In this document: in pieces, positions 1-11,470 of the stretch
How positions within the stretch are numbered: position 1 is the first letter of the stretch
How the letters are laid out: every line of letters begins with the position of its first letter
NCBI RefSeq assembly: GCF_032062135.1
Contig: NC_092868.1
Location: 51,173,053 to 51,237,052, forward strand
Length of the DNA: 64,000 bases
Direction: 5' to 3'
Source of the DNA: Pyxicephalus adspersus
Lineage: Eukaryota; Chordata; Amphibia; Anura; Pyxicephalidae
Notes under the pieces: generated by a model
What the model saw: only the letters and a program-made list of their open reading frames with translations
What the model was told of the DNA's origin: nothing
Database searches by the model: none
Program-made: the position numbers and the translations under genes

Positions 1-232
1 GCAAATATTGCCAGAAGCCTCCTTGCCAAAAAAGTGTCCCCCAATGAAAGATTTCCCCTCCATTCCAGTAGCAACCTATAATCTTGAATTTTTGCTTACT
101 TTCAGTAAGTTCGTCCCAGTTACGATGGTTACCCGGAGCAAGTCAGACAGGTAATCTCCCCGGTAGGGATACAGTCAGCAATACCCTTTCCTATGATTCA
201 AACCCATATTAGGTTAAAATAATATCCAAGAA
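1..232. other. no gene seen; unclassified sequence
   Basis: AT-rich sequence with no open frame worth noting. It has the texture of an old interspersed element, but I could not match it to another copy in this window. Confidence 0.4.
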
Positions 233-670
233 AGTCCATGAAGTTCAACCACTAGGTAAATAAACATACCACAAACCAGTATATCCCAGATAAAACCCTA
301 TAGACATAGTTGATCCAGAGAAAGGTAAAAAAAAAAAAAAAAAAAACCTTTAAAAAGCCTGGTTCAAATTGCTCCAACAGAGGAAAAAATAAAATCCTTC
401 CTGATCCCATGAGGCAATCGGATGTTCTCTGGATCAATAATCTCTGTTGTCTTTACTTGAAAACTTTAATACCCAGTTATACTCTATGCTTCTAGAAAAG
501 CATCCAGATGTTCCTTAAAGCAATCTAAAGAACTTGCAAAAACTACCTTCTGAGGGAGCCTTTACCATATTTTCACAGACCTTACTGTAAAGAATTCCTT
601 CCTCATGCAGAGATTAAACTTCTTTTTCTCTAGACCCAAAGAGGAACCCCCTTGTCCCTTGCAATGACCC
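233..670 (-). mobile_element. CR1-type LINE, 3' untranslated end only
   Basis: This matches the low-coordinate part of the CR1 copy at 61419-62415 along most of its length. Shared landmarks are tccatcaagttcaaccact (here with small changes), the atcccagata stretch, ccttcctgat..catgaggcaatc and the tcacagaccttac block. The orientation is minus and the reverse-transcriptase portion is absent, so it is a 5'-truncated retrocopy, which is usual for CR1. An A-run (about 330-348) interrupts it and probably grew after insertion. The exact family name would need a repeat library. Confidence 0.75.
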
Positions 671-1800
671 AGCTTTACCTAACAATCATTGTTGTTTGGA
701 GCTGGGCATCTGTGTGGTGGCCTACCATAAATTGGACGGCTGTTCTCAGGGCCAATGTAGGAGTTCTGTCAGCTTCATACAACAAGAAAAAGGTTTAAGC
801 ATTGAGGAGAGAGGGAATTTTGCAAAAAAACAAATCATGGGACCTGGCGCTCCCACTATTTTAACCTTTTTGACATTTTTAGATGTGTAAATGTTTCAAT
901 TGTTTTCAACTTGTGTTTGTGCTTGGATACTCTGTACAGTCATTGTACACAGAACACAGAACGCATCCACCAAGCATCTCCGCTGACCCGTCTCACATAA
1001 CATTGTTATCTGTTATACCTGGTCTATTAAAGTTATTATCAACAACATGAAAAGGGCTTCAAAATAATAGTGGTTATGCTCTACAAACAACACTAACATT
1101 GATGAGAGACCCAGCAGAGACAAAGCTTTCTAACAGTCTTTGATGTACTGACTTTTTCCCAACTTGGTTAGATCATCAAAGTTTATTTTACACACATTAA
1201 AAAAAAACAGACCACAAACTGACTACCAGATATAAACGCCTGCGGTCATACCTTGCAGAGAAAGAACTGCCAGAGGAAAATAGAAAAGTTCCATATCTTG
1301 TTAGAACAGAGAAGGCAAGAGGATTCCCAGGGACTGGGAAGGGAGAGTTACCATGATGGGGTGGGGGGTTGTTTTATCCTGAAAGAGAAGAAAGCAGCAA
1401 TTAAACTCCCAGGAACTGTAAAGGTGACAGTAACTGTGGGGAAATTAAATGTTTTCCAACCAGTTCACTATTTATCCTTCTTTGTTTTTCTAAATGTTTC
1501 ATGTATGTGAATGACCTTACAAGTTGAAATAGTATAGTGATTTCGGGTTATTCACAGTTCACTTGCTCATTTCAGGTTTGTCCACAGTTCATTCCAAGCT
1601 TGTCAGGGTGCTTGGGAATAAAGAGCCTGATTACTCAAGTTAAAAAGAGACATTCCGACAGTGATTTAAAGATACAGCTGAGGAAAGGCCAAAAACCAGG
1701 CTAAAAAATCTACTGTATGTTGGAAAGCATCTATCAAACTGCAGCAAAATTATAGCACCCTTACATTAGGAGCCCATGTCCTATACAACTGCTCTAGTTT
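671..1800. other. no gene seen; mostly unique sequence
   Basis: AT-rich sequence with only short open frames lacking recognisable protein similarity. The 85-codon frame at 1253-1510 has no family signature. No repeat with a second copy in the window was noticed. Confidence 0.4.
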
Positions 1801-1801
1801 T

Positions 1802-1944
1802 GGGGTCTTTTTATAAAATGATTCACCCAACTTTACCCAAAATGTGTTTTTTTTCACCTTGGATTCAATTACAAAAAATGTATGAATGTGCACATTTTAT
1901 TGTACAGCGCTGCGTAATATGTTGGCGCTATATAAATCCTGTTT

Positions 1945-1977
<33 letters not shown>

Positions 1978-2053
1978 TTTGGGTAAAAGTTGGGTAAACC
2001 TTGGGATGAAAGTGTATCCTCTCCAACCATGGAGAACTTTAATAAGTCAGACC
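1802..2053. mobile_element. palindromic MITE interrupted by a SINE tail
   Basis: The right end (about 1996-2053) reads aagtgtatcctctcc then tggagaactttaataagtc, the terminal sequence of the palindromic MITE family seen in fuller form at 53790-53992. The left end (1802-1842) starts gggtct and carries acccaactttacccaaaat, which is inverted at 1976-1995 as attttgggtaaaagttgggt. Between the arms lies a SINE 3' tail (1899-1974). The element is non-autonomous, with no coding capacity. Confidence 0.6.
1899..1974 (+). mobile_element. SINE 3' tail with (AAT)n
   Basis: Contains the tail signature tgtacagcgctgcgtaatat, then ttggcgctatataaat, and ends in a run of about nine AAT units. The same tail is present on the longer SINE copies at 3117-3436 (minus) and 36398-36597 (plus). 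Only the 3' end is here, so it is a strongly 5'-truncated retroposed copy. It sits inside the split MITE at 1802-2053. Confidence 0.75.
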
Positions 2054-2489
2054 CTATGTCTGTGAACATATATTCAACAAATATACTTGCAGTGTGACAG
2101 CAATAGTGCTTGGTGATTGGCTCACTTCTGTTGTATGGGTACAGGGAAAGACCTCGGCCCTGTGCAAGCTCTATCTTGATTGACTTGGAGCTTACACAAA
2201 ACAGTAGGAAAGTGAACGGCAACATGCTACTGGATGCAGGTTGGGGGGCCATTGCATTTACCCTGTTGCTTTTTTTTTGGTACAGGTTCACTTAAAACTA
2301 CATTTTTACTTTAACCTTACATTTACATATGAATCAATCCTTAAAAAAAACACAGCTATAAATATACATAGACAGATCAACTTGTTTCTGTTTTCTGCCT
2401 CTATAAAATAAAATACTTTAAAAAACAAAAACCCATTCCAAACCTGTTTTTTTGATTTTTGTTGTTGTTTTTTTTTTTTTTTTTTATTT
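2054..2489. other. no gene seen; T-rich tract
   Basis: AT-rich sequence containing a long T-run near 2466-2485 and several A-runs. No recognisable gene or repeat family. Confidence 0.4.
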
Positions 2490-2830
2490 ATGAGGAAAGT
2501 TAACTTTTATTGAATTCCTGCTATAAGTTCTCTCTGTCAGGAGGAAAAAAAAAGTGAAATAAGTAATGGAAATGCACATTATAATAGAAGCAAAATGCTT
2601 AGAAAATCACAGGAGTTTAATCAGAAATTAATTTATATCTATAGCTTCAGGCAGCTTGGAGGCAAGCGGGCATTAATTTAAATGTCACAAGTTGTCTTTG
2701 TCCTAAGGTACACATTAGAGAGGCTGCGGGAAGAAAGATAGCGCGGGGCCTGACTCGGCAAGGAACGAGTGATAAAACTTGCAGCAAGGCGGACGTGTCG
2801 AGTGGAGGTTACAGCAAATGTTATGTTGGA
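2490..2830. promoter_or_regulatory. candidate conserved noncoding element
   Basis: A repeat-free, compositionally mixed block with several CpGs (gcgcggggcc, cggacgtgtcgag) and homeodomain-like aattaattt and cattaatttaaa cores. It has no open frame. The inference rests on texture alone: it stands out from the surrounding AT-rich repeat debris. Conservation has not been tested. Confidence 0.3.
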
Positions 2831-3116
2831 TCCTCTTAGTAGTTAACAGGGGCCTGGTACTTCATATTGCACTTTTCTATTTATTTTTAGAAATTAGTAA
2901 AAGTAAGGAAAACAATTTCACAGTTTTCATTCTCTTTGGAAAGTTGATAAGCTGATATTTTTATATGAGTTTATATATTTTTACATATATTTTACAAATA
3001 AACATCTATTACAGGGTGCACCCATTAAACTCAGTTTGCAAATCATGCAGAAAATAGATGCCAAGGTCACAGGAGGGTGCTCAAAAGTGGAAGTTTCTTG
3101 TTCATAGCAAGTGGTT

Positions 3117-3436
3117 TAATTTATTATTATTATTTATTATTATACAGTATTTATTTAGCTCCATCATATTACGCAGCGCTGTACAAAGTCCATAGTCATG
3201 TCACTAACTGTCCCTCAAAGGAGCTCACAATCTAATGGCCCTACTATAGTCATATGTCATTAATACAGTCTAAGGTCAATTTAGGGGGAAGACAATTAAC
3301 CTAACTGCATGTTTTTGGGATGTGGAAGGAAACCAGAGTACCCGGAGGAAACCCACGCAGACACGGGGAGAACCTGCAAACTCCATGCAGATAGTGTCCT
3401 GGCTGGGATTCGAACCTAGGACCTAGCGCCGCAAAT
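3117..3436 (-). mobile_element. tRNA-derived SINE, near full length
   Basis: On the minus strand it starts with a tRNA-like part containing an RNA polymerase III box B (ggttcgaatcc, 3406-3416). A central domain follows (gggtttcctccgggtact), widely shared among vertebrate SINEs of the V-SINE/mermaid type. Then come ttagattgtgagctccttt, an L2-like tail with cagcgctgcgtaatatgat, and a TTA/AAT run at 3117-3142. Box A is not clear, so the 5' end is probably truncated or decayed. Shorter copies lie at 1899, 19903, 26930, 36398, 40640 and 47819. The family name is from memory. Confidence 0.8.
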
Positions 3437-4010
3437 CACTATAATGTTCTTAACAGAGGCCAATATGTGCCCTAGTCATTCGTAAAAAATGCGAATTGCA
3501 TGTTATTATTGTTTCAAGGGTGTCATTTATATTGCAGGAAACAAAGTAGAAATAACACTGCTGTGGGCCCAAAGCAATTTTCTTCACTGGCACCATATCC
3601 CACTCTACAAACTTGCACAATTGTTTTCCCCTGATATCTCCTGTGTGACATCAGTAAAAAAAAAAAAACATTTTTCCTAATTAAGAAAGATTTATATGTA
3701 TATGTTCTTATGATATCACAGGGGCAGGAAGTGTCACCCCATAACCCACCTGCATCATTAAAAAGCCATTTGCTAATGGATTCCAACACATCACTAGGGG
3801 ACTTCCCTTATGGAGTGGTCATTGTTGCATGCAATGCACTAATAATTGGTGGAGCACTTTCTACTTGCTATACTGGGTATACCTAGCAGTGTGAGTTAGG
3901 CCCTGTGCCAATGGGCTTGGTTTCCTTTAAAACCTTGAAGAAATCTTTTGAAGACCTTGCATAAGGCCATAGGCTAAAAAAGAAGGAGACATCATCATAC
4001 AAGGTTGCTT

Positions 4011-4110
4011 TTAAAAGTGTACCTGAACCCAAGGACAGACATTCTATAAATTGCAGCTTACCAGTCCTTTCACCTGGTAATCTAGTCGGAAACATACTAC
4101 CAGGTTGTCA
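4011..4110 (+). mobile_element. TTAA-start MITE fragment
   Basis: Begins TTAAAAGTGTACCTGAACCC, then gcccaagg..attgcagcttacca. This resembles the left part of the palindromic element at 7550-7850 (tatacctaaacccaag..attgcagcttacta). Only one end is recognisable here. Confidence 0.45.
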
Positions 4111-4529
4111 ATGCTCACTTACTGTACTGTACGAATGGAGAAACAGCCTAGGACGAGAAGAGTGTTAGGGCTACATATGTCCTCCCCTTCTCCTTATCCC
4201 CATACACGGAGGGTTGTGTTCTAGGAAGTTACAGGATTTCCAGCAGGAGCGACAGAACTTGTTTAACATATATATCAAAACACTTCCATTTGTATGTTTT
4301 GCTGACCAATGGTAGCAAATAAGAGACGTTCATTGTTAAGAACTACATACAATGTAATGTTGTATTATGAGATAATATTGCATGGAAATAACGTTAATAC
4401 ACACGCTTAAGATTGGAGTGTCTATGGAAACCATTCTAAAATACTGATAACTATATGTATGTGGACACTAATAGAAAATAAAGAATAACTGTTAGGCTTT
4501 CTTTTTTTTTTACATGGACTTGCCTTTAC

Positions 4530-5195
4530 TTTATTAGCCACGGAGACAGGTCCTCTTTTAAATGATTGCTGTTCTTTCAGTAAGTAAGGAGACAGAGCAG
4601 GAGCTGAATATTAAGTATCTTAATTCCAGGATATTTGCACAAGAACATATAATGAGAGAATTGTTATTCAGATGATTCCACCTCAGCGCCGCTATCTCCT
4701 AACATGCCACCTAGCCACCCTCGTACTATCAGAGCAACCTGGGGTGACTCCGGCAGACCGCGGTCTATGCTGAAACAGTCATCAGTTCCTGCAATTAGTA
4801 CAGCCATTCAGCCGTGTAACCCCATGATAGCTGGCGTGCGTGCCACCGCGGCTCTTATTGTCATAAGGAGGTTGCAAAATCCACATAAAATATGATTTAT
4901 TAGTTGGCTTAAAAGCTAAAAAAAAATTTGAAACAGGAAAATGAAGATATTTCAGGCCTACATGGACAGGGCATGTGCAGAATAGTGATAAGACGGTCAA
5001 ATTATAAGCTCTTCAGCGTGTTATTTAGTTTCCATAGAGATGCTCAAATAATCTTACTTGTCCGCTGTACGAGTGTGGGAAACCCGAAGTCCGCTGTGTG
5101 TCCTGAAGCAAACGGAGGAGCTGACAGGTCTGTTTATAAAGACGTGAAATCAAAATTCTGTTCAGCTTCACCCGTTTTAGGCTGCCACTTTTCCC
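4530..5195. promoter_or_regulatory. candidate conserved noncoding element
   Basis: A long block of balanced composition with a CpG-containing core (ccgcggtctatg, gtgccaccgcggctc) and no interspersed repeat that I recognise. The 113-codon open frame at 4928-5269 shows no protein family signature and crosses into a MITE, so I do not call it coding. It is a candidate regulatory block by texture only. Confidence 0.3.
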
Positions 5196-5198
5196 CTG

Positions 5199-5332
5199 TA
5201 TTTAAAGAGGAAACCCAACCAGCTTTGGACACAGTAGGAAAGATATGGGCTGCGTTCCACAAGTTCTAGGAACCTGAAAGTGGTCATAGCTCTTTCCAAA
5301 ATGATAACACTATCTTGGGAGTTCTCCTTTAA
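5199..5332. mobile_element. short TTAA-flanked MITE
   Basis: Starts tttaaagaggaaacccaacc and ends gggagttctcctttaattt. The ends form imperfect inverted repeats beside TTAA. It is non-coding, and similar termini recur across the window. Confidence 0.45.
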
Positions 5333-5339
5333 TTTACTT

Positions 5340-7545
5340 ACCATTCTCAATTTTTTTATTCTTAAGGCAAATTAAAAGGACTTTTTGCACCTCTTTAATT
5401 TGGCAATTTATTTTTGCATGGCACTTTTGTCCAGTGGGCACCCCTTTTTCAGTGACATTCACTGCATGATTCACTTCTTTGGGCACCAGGTCATCTTAGA
5501 CCCACCACCAGCCTGTGAATGGACAGTAAAAGAAAAAGCAGCACAGTGATGAGTTAACCTTTTTGCAACTCTGTCCTTTCCTTCGTCTGCATCAGTTTTT
5601 TCTGTAATGACTGATTGACTGCCTCCACTGCCTCTTGCACTCTAGTTTTGCTGTACACATAATACAAGATGCTTATACCAGGTCAAAGTTAGTTACTCAC
5701 ACCGCTTGCAGTAAAGAAAAAATCATTACCTGATGTATTAATAAAACAGAACTGAAAACAGAAATTCATTTATGTATTTTCTATTTTCTTTAAAGTTTTT
5801 AAGAACTCTGCACCTTTTTCCAATACACACTGTAAATATACCACAGCAATTTGTTGAATACACAGTGCCTGCCTTTGGTGTCAGTGCTGGAACACACTTC
5901 TAATAAATTTGATGGGTTATACATCCAGAAAACAGTTTTATAAAGAAAAAGGTTCACATAGATCCCTGCCATAGCTTCCACCACTCTCTATAAATAGTGT
6001 TCCCAGATCCTATAAGGGATAAAAGTAGTATCAAAGTTCTTTCAAAGAACTACAGGGTATATAGTCCAATATTCTTATATAGATTGCTGATGATGTCCAT
6101 CACTTGAACAGAATGTTCTTTTAGACACCCCTGGATATAATAATGATGTTTGTAATCCTATCCGAAAGCTAACATATCACCATCTTGAGGCACTGAATGT
6201 CCCAGTATGATCTGTGTGGCTATATATCCAAGAAGGTAGGTAATTGAGGTGATTCTAGCAATAGTCATGTCTGTGATATGCTTGCAAATCTTCATTTATA
6301 AATAAAAGTACTGGGTGCTATAGAAATTGGAGCCACCTCACAGTCAGCATGTTATCAACTAATAATCCAAATCTCTTCAATTCAATTTTGAACAATTACC
6401 CAATGCACATCTGAACACCTTGTCCACACATATTGAATAAATAGGGACAGTGCCGCCATCAGGAGGAAAAATGGGTACACCTCTACCAGGCCTAGATCAA
6501 AACAGCTTGGTTTTGCAATGTTGGAAAATTTCCTAAGGGAGGCCTAGAAAGTTTATTTTGTATAGAATAAGGATATAGATGTGATTTATACATATATTTG
6601 CATACTGGCATCAGTCCAGACAACATGTATCAGAGGTTGAACACATAGACACCTCTAGTTGTATCTTCCCATACATACATGTATATTGATGTAAACCACG
6701 GTCCACAGACTGTAAAGATAGAACCAAAAGGTGACAATCCATAGAGATTTGAAAGATAGAATCCTGCCAAATATATGAATGATGGCATGATATTGGTAAT
6801 GTACATTCTGCCTGTATTAGTCCAATAATACACCGCCTATGTGTCGCCAGGATGGCCTCCTTGGAGCGGCATGTAGTTCTAGAAAACAGCCCTTTTTTCA
6901 CTGTGGTCTTTGCAATTTAAATTTCGGTTTTTAGGCCATTTAGCACTATAAAGAAAAAAAGAGGGGGTAATTAATTTGTCTCCAGGATTAACAAGTGACA
7001 AACCCACTCCATAAGCTGTTAGTAATTCTTTAGTCAGACAACCAAAATGGCGCAGCCACACGTGTTTTAAACAGCAAGTAAACTTTGTTGGAGTCTGTAT
7101 GAGAGTAAAAAGGCCTCATGAAGGACTGTATCATCCTCAAAGACTGTGCACGTTTTATTGGTAATAAAAGCTGCTATCTGATTGAAGGCAGAGCCAAGGA
7201 GAGGAGGCTCTGACAGGTGCTGCTTGTACTTCTAAGAAAGTATTGGACACGCATTGGAAAGAGGGGGTATCAAAGAAGACAGGAAGAGACGCTGATAAAA
7301 GCCAAGATGTTTATAAAGGAAAGAGAGTCCTGGTTCCTGGGGAGATTAAAAAAAAAAAAAACAGTTTGAAGATATATCTTGGACTACCCAAGCAGGAGAT
7401 GACAGTAGCTGCATCTGGCCATTCTCGACTAGATTGGCAAACAATTTGGTATTTCTGGGTCCTCCCAGCCACTTTAAGAAGGAACCTTCAATAGAGCAAT
7501 GCCTGTGCATAATAAAGCTGCCTAATTCTGAAAATATTTATTATA
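5340..7545. other. no gene seen; AT-rich sequence
   Basis: No coding frame with a recognisable family. The overlapping minus-strand frames at 6611-6901 and 6630-6833 are unremarkable. Parts (5340-5700, 6035-6450) have the look of old interspersed repeats, but no second copy was found here. Confidence 0.35.
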
Positions 7546-7549
7546 CATT

Positions 7550-7850
7550 GACGTATACCTAAACCCAAGAAAAGAAATGTCATCAATTGCAGCTTACTAG
7601 ATGGGCTGCATTTGTTTCCTTTTTATGGGCACATTTATGATAATGCCAGAAATCCACTACCCCATATGAAACAGAGATGAAGAGAGGGGAGGCGTTTGAA
7701 GGCCAATTGAGGACAGCAGCCAAGGTTGTCAACACTGCTCCTCTGTGGATACAGTACATTGAGACACCCAAAGAAAACAAATGCAGCCAACTGAACTTAC
7801 TAGTAAGCTGCAAAACTTAAAAAACATTTTAAATATACATCTTTCTGATT
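7550..7850. mobile_element. palindromic MITE
   Basis: The left arm contains tgcagcttactag and then ggctgcatttgtttcc. The right arm carries the reverse complements ggaaacaaatgcagcc-like (7766-7785) and ctagtaagctgca (about 7799-7811). The inner arms are separated by about 140 bp. It shares its left end with the fragment at 4011. No coding capacity. Confidence 0.55.
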
Positions 7851-8203
7851 GATTATGTTAAGGAATAAAATGTACATTGTAGGTAATATGGAATATTGCA
7901 TGCAAATATTTCAAATGCATCACTTGCAGCCAACAGGGGGAGATCTGGAAGTAAAAATCGGAGTTAGCTGTGGGTAGGAAGTGGTATTCACATCCAGAAA
8001 TGGCACCTAGTCTACAAATACAAATGCCAATTAAACCAGGTCATTCTGTATTTTTTTAAAGAATTGCAGAATTGATGCATTGTAGTTACACACATATCAA
8101 GATAAGAAAAGATAAGGGACACACTTACCTACCTTGTAGCAAATACAGAACAGATTTGATTTTTTTTTTGTTTTGTCTGCAAAGGCAATAAATAAATATA
8201 CAC

Positions 8204-8249
8204 CTGTATATTGCAGGTGATGCATTGCTGCATCACCTGCAATATACAG
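8204..8249. repeat. perfect 21-bp inverted repeat with 4-nt loop
   Basis: The arms at 8204-8224 (ctgtatattgcaggtgatgca) and 8229-8249 are exact reverse complements around the loop ttgc. Pairing stops at both outer edges. The structure would form a snap-back hairpin in DNA or RNA. It is shorter than a typical animal pri-miRNA stem and no known mature miRNA is evident. Confidence 0.9.
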
Positions 8250-9895
8250 CATCACCTTACGAATGATATTGTATAGTGATTATTTATTAGAAATAATGGG
8301 TAGTTCATAGACCTGAATCAATCATGTGTTTATCAAACATCGGGACATATGGCATGCACGTACCTAGGTTCCAGGTCAGAAACACATCAGCAGTGGCAGC
8401 CGCCATATTCTAGGTTCTCTTTCACAGTAAAACCTAATGACCTTTTGGATTCTTTACATTTTCAAATGAACGATTTTAAGTAACAGAATATATCATAATC
8501 ATACTGCCATGGTCTATCGACGACATGAAAACAACATAAAGTTGTACTTTTTTTTGTTTTACAGTGACGATTACTGAGGCGTGCTACAAATTAATTTTAA
8601 ACACCTCATTTAAACAATAAATATTTAGAAAAACAAAGCCTGCAGGTTTCCTGCTTTTATAGTTCATCATAAATCATTTTATTTGCCTGTTACTGCGAGA
8701 CAAGATTATAGATTGTAGTAATTAAGGTTCTTAAAAAGTTATTACCTCCATTGTGGCACTTATAAGTTTACCTGTCACCGCAAACGTTTCCATTTCTGTA
8801 GAATATTTAAAAAAATTCTATTTATATCACGCCTGTATTTTATGCCAGCTGTTTATGTATTTTTTTTTTTAGACATAAAATGTTTCTTTGTTTCCTTGTA
8901 ATACTGCTCACCCACTGTCTGCAATTTACATGGTTTTTAGGTGTTGGGTCAATGATCCAATCAGTATGCAACAATCTGTACATATAAGTATAGGAGAAAC
9001 CAGCCAATCCGTTATGTGTTTGGAGTGGTTCACCCTGTGATGTGATACAACTTTGAAATCACCTTCTTCCTGCGGGAAGCCCTCTTTCTATTTCTGCTTC
9101 ATGCTCCTTGCTGGTGACCACCAGCCACCACTAACATGAGCAGAATCTGGTGCAGATCACTCTTCAGGGGGTTAAAGTGCAAGAATCCCTACAATGTCAC
9201 TTCCCTGCAAACAAAGTGTTCAATGGTTATACACTTTAGGAAGAATTATAACCTCAGTCGGTTAGTACTGCATGCTAATTCTAGGTCAGTCACTAAAAAG
9301 CATTGAAGTGTCAAAGCAGATTACTGGCCCCCACATGTCCTTTACTACGAGTTTCCTTTGAGTTTGAAGAACCTACAGCTTCAGTAAGTTTTGTAGTAGT
9401 CCATGTGCAGGGACTCTGAATTCTGATGACATTTTGAACATTTTGTGCAGATTTGTTTTTTTTTTGTGGCAGAGGCTGTGTAGTGTGACCAGGCCATACA
9501 ATGGAAGCGGGTTGGATGAAGGTGCAGGAAATAAAAGCTTACTAAACCTTTAAGAAGAATTGGTTATGTTCACCATTCAGGGCAAAGATAGGTTCCCTTG
9601 ATAATTTGCCAAACCTTTTTCTATTGATATTTACCTTAGCATTTTCCCCCTGTTCAATCATCTCAAGAAACCTCTATATGTGCCTGGTATGCAGTTCCCA
9701 AGCACCGATGCGTTAAGAAGGGGGAAAAGTAATTACCTCGATTCAATCTCCAACCATGAATGACCCGTAGATCATAAAGAAACTGGAACAATGACTTTTG
9801 AATGGTGGAGGGGAGCAGTAAAGGTGAGTATCACTAGGTGGCTGAATAAGAGAACCTGTCACTGTGTCCTAAATGGACATAATGACAGATTCTCT
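8250..9895. other. no gene seen; unique and old-repeat sequence
   Basis: AT-rich sequence without recognisable coding. The stretch 9851-9895 (agagaacctgtcac .. gacagattctcttta) looks like the small inverted end of another MITE family beside the 9896 element. The rest is unassigned. Confidence 0.35.
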
Positions 9896-10369
9896 TTAAA
9901 GAGGAACTATACTCAAACCACAAAAAAAAACACACCTACCTTCAATCCCATAGGGCAGTCTGATCACTCCGGGCGCCACCATCTTTATCTTCTCTTCCGG
10001 GTTCTTCATTCTACGTCACCCGACCCAGGTGCAAGATCGGGTGACGTAGGATGAAAAAAAAAATTGCCAATCTCACTGTGCATGCCTGAGATTGGCAAAT
10101 TTTTCTTTTAGCAAAAAAGTCTCCTTCTTCGCATAGCCGAGATGCTCAGGCATGCGTACAAGGAGCGCCCAAGAACCTACGTCAGGCATCCCGGGAGGCT
10201 TTGCGCTCCCATTCATTCTCAACTGCCTATGCGGCCAATAATTAGAGGGCAGTGCTGCACCTTTGCTGCAGGATGTTGCACCTAAAAAAATACAGAATTT
10301 TTACCCTAAATAAAAGGGTTCCCTACCCTTTTATGTAAAGTGAAAATTCTGAGTTTAGGTACGCTTTAA
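9896..10369 (+). mobile_element. 474-bp TTAA-flanked MITE
   Basis: Bounded by TTAA at 9896-9899 and 10366-10369. The left end TTAAAGAGGAACTATACTCA and the right end, read inverted as TTAAAGCGTACCTAAACTCA, are imperfect terminal inverted repeats. Internal dyads include 10005-10023/10037-10055 (19 bp, one mismatch, core tacgtcaccc) and 10064-10075/10087-10098 (ttgccaatctca). A degraded copy in the opposite orientation lies at about 40235-40524. TTAA targets suggest piggyBac-type mobilisation, which is inferred. Confidence 0.7.
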
Positions 10370-10768
10370 ACTCTGGAGATAGAGATGTCTGCAAATCTCT
10401 AGTTATCTACTAGGCATCCCTAGAGCCCCTGAACTGGAGGCAATTAGGATGATAGTTGGTACTGGCACCCTCACCATCTGAAGTCTCCTGGCAAGTTGCA
10501 GCTGGCCCAGCATAGCAGATTCTTATCTTGGAACTGGAGGCAGCCATGGGCACATTAGGATATCTGGATTTCATGGCTCCCAAGGGCATTCTAGAAGCAA
10601 GTAACAGACACGAGCCAGCAACTCTGTCTGACTACTTTTAAGTGTTTGCTACAAATTAACTTGTTTGATTCGATGACAAGTTTACTTTAAGTGGTTAAAT
10701 ATATGTATTTTTCTCTCTTTCATCTTTACACACGTTTGTTTTATAGCTCTTTCGTAGTAAGAATCCAG

Positions 10769-10850
10769 ATTGCTAGGCAACCACTAAGCGTGGGTCTCAC
10801 AACTTCAACAAGTACTCCTTGGAGTACAATTAAAGGATTGCTTAGCAACC
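10769..10850 (+). promoter_or_regulatory. pair of X-box-like (RFX-type) motifs
   Basis: attgctaggcaacc (10769-10782) and attgcttagcaacc (10837-10850) are direct copies 68 bp apart. On the minus strand they read ggttgcctagcaat and ggttgctaagcaat, each one base short of the RFX half-site pair GTTGCC..AGCAAC. The palindrome gtactccttggagtac lies between them. Binding and function are inferred. Confidence 0.35.
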
Positions 10851-11024
10851 AACAATCAAGAACCCAGCCTTGTTCTGATAATACCTGTGCTGCTTCCCTC
10901 CCTTATAGAGATAGCTCGCAGATGTTCTTTTTCATCTACCTAAAATAGAACGATGGCCGCCCATTAAGAAAAAAGTATGTACTGAAGCACCTAATTATTA
11001 GAACATTGCACCAACAGTTTTCTC

Positions 11025-11160
11025 TTAGTCCCCCTGCAAAGTCCCACAAATACTTATTGATTCTGCCTGGTAAGTCTGCCTAATGCAGAATTCTGTGACA
11101 ATGTAGCAAACAATTCCTGCTGCTCTTGAATTTAGAGGAGAGTTGTCACTCTAATGTATG
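11025..11160. repeat. interspersed repeat, second copy at 26070-26185
   Basis: Shared landmarks are ctgcaa-gtcccacaaatac, then tgctgctcttgaatttagag and agagttg. The second copy reads ctgcaaattcccacaaatac .. cactgctcctgagtttagag. It is probably a non-autonomous DNA element. No coding. Confidence 0.45.
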
Positions 11161-11204
11161 ATCTTCATGGGGTATAGCTATCAGAATTGTTGTTGCTGAG
11201 TTTG

Positions 11205-11470
11205 AAGTCTGTAGCTGTCAATCATCTCCTGGTCACACCCAGTCCCACCCACTGCTTGCTGGATTGACAGCACTGACCCCTCCTGCTGTGATCTGCAGTG
11301 TCTGGAAGGGGAAACATGTGAGACACAAATGAAGGAGGATTTAGCTCAGGGATTAAAAAGGACAGTCAAGGATGTTTTTTTTTAACGTTATGTGGATTGT
11401 GCATCACATAGTAATTATATTTCATACTAATTTACCCTGCAATAAAGGTCTACATTCTTCATTTAAATTC
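11205..11470. repeat. interspersed repeat, second copy at 54310-54560
   Basis: Both copies contain a gtcaatca stretch, then attgaca-cactgacccctcc, gatct-cagtgtctgg and catgtgagacacaaatga. The spacing of these blocks is similar in the two copies. It is unclassified; the flanking simple structure and lack of coding suggest a MITE. Confidence 0.55.

Noticed and set aside
3400..3440. possible tRNA gene (box B ggttcgaatcc)
   Set aside because: Box B is embedded in a SINE, there is no cloverleaf or clear box A, and the SINE body follows directly.
4928..5269. 113-codon open frame, plus strand
   Set aside because: It runs from a noncoding block into a TTAA-type MITE and shows no domain.
8204..8249. 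microRNA precursor
   Set aside because: The stem stops at 21 bp on both sides, shorter than animal pri-miRNA stems, and no known mature sequence is recognisable. Kept only as a hairpin.
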